Assembly (NCBI GenBank): GCA_003446605.1
Contig: DMDF01000026.1
Span: 1-8,977 of the forward strand
Reading direction: 5' to 3'
Origin: Anaerolineaceae bacterium
Lineage (GTDB): Bacteria; Chloroflexota; Anaerolineae; Anaerolineales; Anaerolineaceae
DNA: 8,977 nt
The notes under the pieces were generated by a model. The model was not told where the DNA came from. It did not search any database and saw only the letters and a list, made by a program, of their open reading frames with translations. The position numbers and the translations under genes were made by a program. This document shows, piece by piece, positions 6,571 through 8,977 of this stretch (its first letter is position 1; the number at the start of each line of letters is the position of its first letter).

Positions 6571-7519
6571 ACTACCATTTTTCAGCGAAAATCGTTTTTG
6601 TGTAACTGGTGGAGCAGGTTTCTTGGGGCAGGTGGTTGTACGCAAGCTGAGGGAGCGCGGAGCGAAAGACATTTTTGTTCCCACCATTGAACGGTACGAT
6701 CTCACCCAGCTTGATTCCATTCAACAAATGTTGACGGATGCTCAACCAGACGTGATCATTCACCTGGCGGCGCAGGTGGGGGGCATCGGAGCGAACCGGG
6801 AACACCCCGGCGAATTCTTCTATAACAACCTCATGATGGGTGTGCAGCTCATGCATGAATCCTGGAGACGCTCGGTGAAAAAATTTGTGGCGATCGGTAC
6901 CATCTGTGCCTATCCAAAATCCACACCTGTCCCCTTTAAAGAAGAAAACCTATGGGATGGATACCCGGAGGAGACCAATGCACCCTATGGCTTGGCAAAA
7001 AAGATGCTACTGGTGCAGGCGCAATCCTATCGCCAGCAGTACGGCTTTAACGCTGTGTTCTTACTACCTGTGAATCTATACGGTCCGGGGGACAATTTCA
7101 ATCCGGCTTCATCCCATGTCATCCCGGCGCTGATCCGCAAATGCGTGCAGGCAGTAGATGAAGGCAAAACAGAGATCGAAGTTTGGGGAGATGGCTCTCC
7201 TACTCGCGAGTTCATATACGTTGAGGATGCAGCCGAAGGTATTTTGCTGGCTGCGGAAAAATACAATGACTCCGAGCCGGTCAATCTGGGTTCAGGTTTT
7301 GAAATTAGCATCAAGGATCTGGTGAGCATGATCGCGAAATTGACCGGATACAAAGGAACTTTCAGATGGAATACGACCAAACCAAATGGGCAGCCTCGCC
7401 GCTGTTTGGATACAACGCGTGCCAAAGAATATTTTGGCTTTGAAGCGCACATGTCTTTCGAAGAGGGATTGAAACAAACTATTGCCTGGTATCAGGATAA
7501 CAAAGGAAGGATCAAATAG
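6557..7519 (+). CDS. fcl: GDP-L-fucose synthase-like epimerase/reductase (extended SDR)
   Basis: This 320-residue protein has the NAD(P)-binding VTGGAGFLG (16-24) and the catalytic Y144-x3-K148 of extended short-chain dehydrogenases. It shares the specific signatures of GDP-L-fucose synthase: QVGGIGAN (73-80), CAYPK (117-121), LYGPGDNF (174-181) and SSHVIPALIRK (185-195). By alignment with the E. coli enzyme, the epimerisation residues Cys109 and His179 correspond to C117 and H187, both kept, while the SDR Ser is replaced by T115. The enzyme would convert GDP-4-keto-6-deoxy-mannose to GDP-L-fucose by 3,5-epimerisation and NADPH reduction in the cytoplasm. The partner dehydratase (GMD) is not in the window, so a related deoxysugar product remains possible. 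It overlaps the regulator by 14 bases and is followed after 5 bases by the export permease. Confidence 0.87.
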   Translation: MTTHELPFFSENRFCVTGGAGFLGQVVVRKLRERGAKDIFVPTIERYDLTQLDSIQQMLTDAQPDVIIHLAAQVGGIGANREHPGEFFYNNLMMGVQLMHESWRRSVKKFVAIGTICAYPKSTPVPFKEENLWDGYPEETNAPYGLAKKMLLVQAQSYRQQYGFNAVFLLPVNLYGPGDNFNPASSHVIPALIRKCVQAVDEGKTEIEVWGDGSPTREFIYVEDAAEGILLAAEKYNDSEPVNLGSGFEISIKDLVSMIAKLTGYKGTFRWNTTKPNGQPRRCLDTTRAKEYFGFEAHMSFEEGLKQTIAWYQDNKGRIK

Positions 7520-7524
7520 TAGAA

Positions 7525-8361
7525 ATGGCTGCCACTAACGAACCACGCACCATTACCATAAGACCATCCAAAGGATGGGCTGCATTAAACCTTAAGGATA
7601 TCTGGAATTACCGGGAATTGATCTATTTTTTCACCTGGCGAGATCTGAAAGTACGCTATAAACAGACTTTGTTAGGAGCCAGCTGGGCGGTTTTACAACC
7701 TTTCTTAACTATGGTTGTATTTAGTGTCTTCTTTGGTGGTTTGGCAAAGGTGCCATCTGATGGCGTACCGTATCCGATCTTTTCATACACGGCATTGCTG
7801 CCATGGACTCTATTTTCGAAAGCCATGCAGGATGCCAGTCGGTCTCTGGTTTCAAGTGCGAACATCATATCCAAGGTATATTTTCCACGCTTGATCTTAC
7901 CTCTGGCTTCCGTGCTGGCAGGTGTGGTTGATTTCTTGATCGCATTTGTGGTGCTGTTAGCCATGATGTTGTATTACGGCATCCGCCCCACCGCGAATGT
8001 GTGGACGCTACCTTTATTCGTACTGCTGGCTCTGATCACTGCCATTGGGGTGGGCTTATGGCTTTCTGCCTTGAATGTGATGTACCGTGATGTTGGGTAT
8101 ATCATTCCTTTCCTGACCCAATTCTGGATGTATATTACGCCTATTGCTTATCCAGCATCCATGGTGCCGGAAAAATGGAAATTCATATATGCGCTGAATC
8201 CTCTTACCGGTGTGGTGGAAGGATTTCGTTGGGCTTTGCTGGGTACCGGAGAAGGTCCCGGCACTTCCCTGTTCATTTCAGCCAGTATTTCCATCCTGTT
8301 GACCATTTCTGGTTTGTTCTACTTCCGGCGAATGGAACGTAAATTTGCGGATATGGTTTGA
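7525..8361 (+). CDS. wzm: ABC-2 type polysaccharide export permease (Wzm/TagG-like)
   Basis: The 278-residue integral membrane protein has about six helices. It shows the classic signatures of polysaccharide and teichoic-acid exporters: RDLKVRYKQTLLG (39-51) at the start of the domain, ISKVYFPRLILP (115-126), NVMYRDVGYIIPFLTQFW (184-201) followed by ITPIAYP, and LNPLTGVVEGFR (224-235). The length is normal. With the adjacent ATPase it would form a two-plus-two transporter that moves an undecaprenyl-linked glycan across the inner membrane. The start at 7525 follows the epimerase stop by 5 bases; AAGGA at 7507-7511 is a rather distant ribosome site (13 bases), so coupling to the upstream gene is likely. 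The substrate cannot be read from sequence. Confidence 0.92.
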   Translation: MAATNEPRTITIRPSKGWAALNLKDIWNYRELIYFFTWRDLKVRYKQTLLGASWAVLQPFLTMVVFSVFFGGLAKVPSDGVPYPIFSYTALLPWTLFSKAMQDASRSLVSSANIISKVYFPRLILPLASVLAGVVDFLIAFVVLLAMMLYYGIRPTANVWTLPLFVLLALITAIGVGLWLSALNVMYRDVGYIIPFLTQFWMYITPIAYPASMVPEKWKFIYALNPLTGVVEGFRWALLGTGEGPGTSLFISASISILLTISGLFYFRRMERKFADMV

Positions 8362-8382
8362 TCCAATGAGAGAGATGATTCA

Positions 8383-8977
8383 ATGAGCAAAACAGCGATT
8401 CGTGTAGAAAATCTTGGAAAACAATACAACATCGGTTTACCGCAGATCAAGTATCCAACCTTGCGCGATAAAATGGCGGATGCCGTAAAACGAAGAGAAA
8501 AAGCAGCCGATAGCTACATCTGGGCATTGAAAGACATGTCATTCGAAGTGAAAGAGGGGCAGGCTCTGGGTGTGGTGGGGCGAAATGGAGCAGGAAAGAG
8601 TACCCTCTTGAAGATTCTTTCACGTGTTACGGAACCGACCGAGGGATTGGTCGAAATTCGAGGGCGCGTGGGTTCCTTGCTGGAAGTTGGCACAGGGTTT
8701 CATCCGGAACTGACCGGACGGGAAAACATCTCCCTCAACGGTGCTATTCTAGGAATGAAGAGAGCTGAGATTGATAAAAAATTTGATGAAATTGTTGATT
8801 TTGCCGGGGTGGAGAAGTTCATTGATACCCCGGTAAAACGCTATTCCAGCGGTATGTATTTACGGCTGGCGTTTGCCGTTGCCGCTCACCTGGAACCGGA
8901 AATCTTGGTAGTGGATGAGGTGCTGGCGGTTGGGGATGCAGAATTCCAAAAAAAGTGTCTGGGTAAGATGAGCGATG
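8383..8977 (+). CDS. wzt: Polysaccharide ABC exporter ATPase (Wzt/TagH-like), C-terminally cut by the window
   Basis: The first 198 codons run off the right edge. The nucleotide-binding domain shows Walker A GRNGAGKST (66-74), the signature YSSGM (154-158, the variant usual in polysaccharide exporters), Walker B ILVVDEV (174-180) and the D-loop AVGDAEFQKK. An insertion of about 30 residues before WALKDMSFEV (47-56) and the segment VGSLLEVGTGFHPELTGREN are typical of Wzt/TagH rather than other ABC ATPases. It energises the permease encoded 21 bases upstream. ATG 8383 is the first in-frame Met; the purine-rich GAGAGAGA just upstream is a modest ribosome site. Whether a C-terminal carbohydrate-binding domain follows, which would indicate recognition of a capped chain end, lies outside the window. 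Confidence 0.93.
   Translation, partial: MSKTAIRVENLGKQYNIGLPQIKYPTLRDKMADAVKRREKAADSYIWALKDMSFEVKEGQALGVVGRNGAGKSTLLKILSRVTEPTEGLVEIRGRVGSLLEVGTGFHPELTGRENISLNGAILGMKRAEIDKKFDEIVDFAGVEKFIDTPVKRYSSGMYLRLAFAVAAHLEPEILVVDEVLAVGDAEFQKKCLGKMSD

Noticed and set aside
7027..7452. A 141-codon minus-strand open frame inside the epimerase gene.
   Set aside because: It is fully antisense to a gene with clear SDR motifs, has no ribosome site noted, and looks like a coding shadow.

Overview
The window looks like bacterial chromosome of moderate GC content (by eye slightly below half) carrying part of a cell-surface polysaccharide locus. Gene style is compatible with a Chloroflexota/Anaerolineae-like bacterium, but that is only an impression from the types of protein. 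There is no rRNA, marker gene or other decisive taxonomic evidence. No tRNA, CRISPR array, insertion sequence or phage gene was seen.

Left part (1-1664): the 5' end of a cation diffusion facilitator (CDF) metal transporter, reading off the left edge on the minus strand. A strong hairpin separates it from a complete class V PLP aminotransferase, also on the minus strand. The 274-base gap between the aminotransferase and the next gene holds what may be a decayed short reading frame interrupted by one TGA.

Middle part (1665-5939): on the plus strand, a large polytopic membrane protein with glycosyltransferase-C-like character is followed, at a TAATG stop/start junction, by a SAM-dependent methyltransferase. 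Converging on these from the minus strand is a two-domain protein: an N-terminal SAM methyltransferase fused to a C-terminal family 2 glycosyltransferase resembling polyprenyl-phosphate sugar synthases.

Right part (5940-8977): a divergent promoter region, then a tightly packed plus-strand operon. Its genes are a winged-helix regulator of the kind found at exopolysaccharide loci, a GDP-L-fucose synthase-like epimerase/reductase, an ABC-2 polysaccharide export permease (Wzm-like) and its ATPase (Wzt-like, cut by the right edge). The operon has a near-consensus sigma-70 promoter (TTGACG, 17 bases, TATAAT), and a perfect inverted repeat (ATTCAG-CAA-CTGAAT) lies across the expected transcription start. 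This suggests an autoregulated operon.

Working model (inference): the epimerase/reductase makes a nucleotide-activated deoxysugar, and glycosyltransferases and methyltransferases build and decorate a lipid-linked glycan. The Wzm/Wzt pair exports it, and the regulator adjusts expression. The architecture is recognisable surface-polysaccharide biology. I do not see a clearly new class of system; the least ordinary elements are the regulator with a reduced C-terminal domain, its putative operator, and the methyltransferase-glycosyltransferase fusion.
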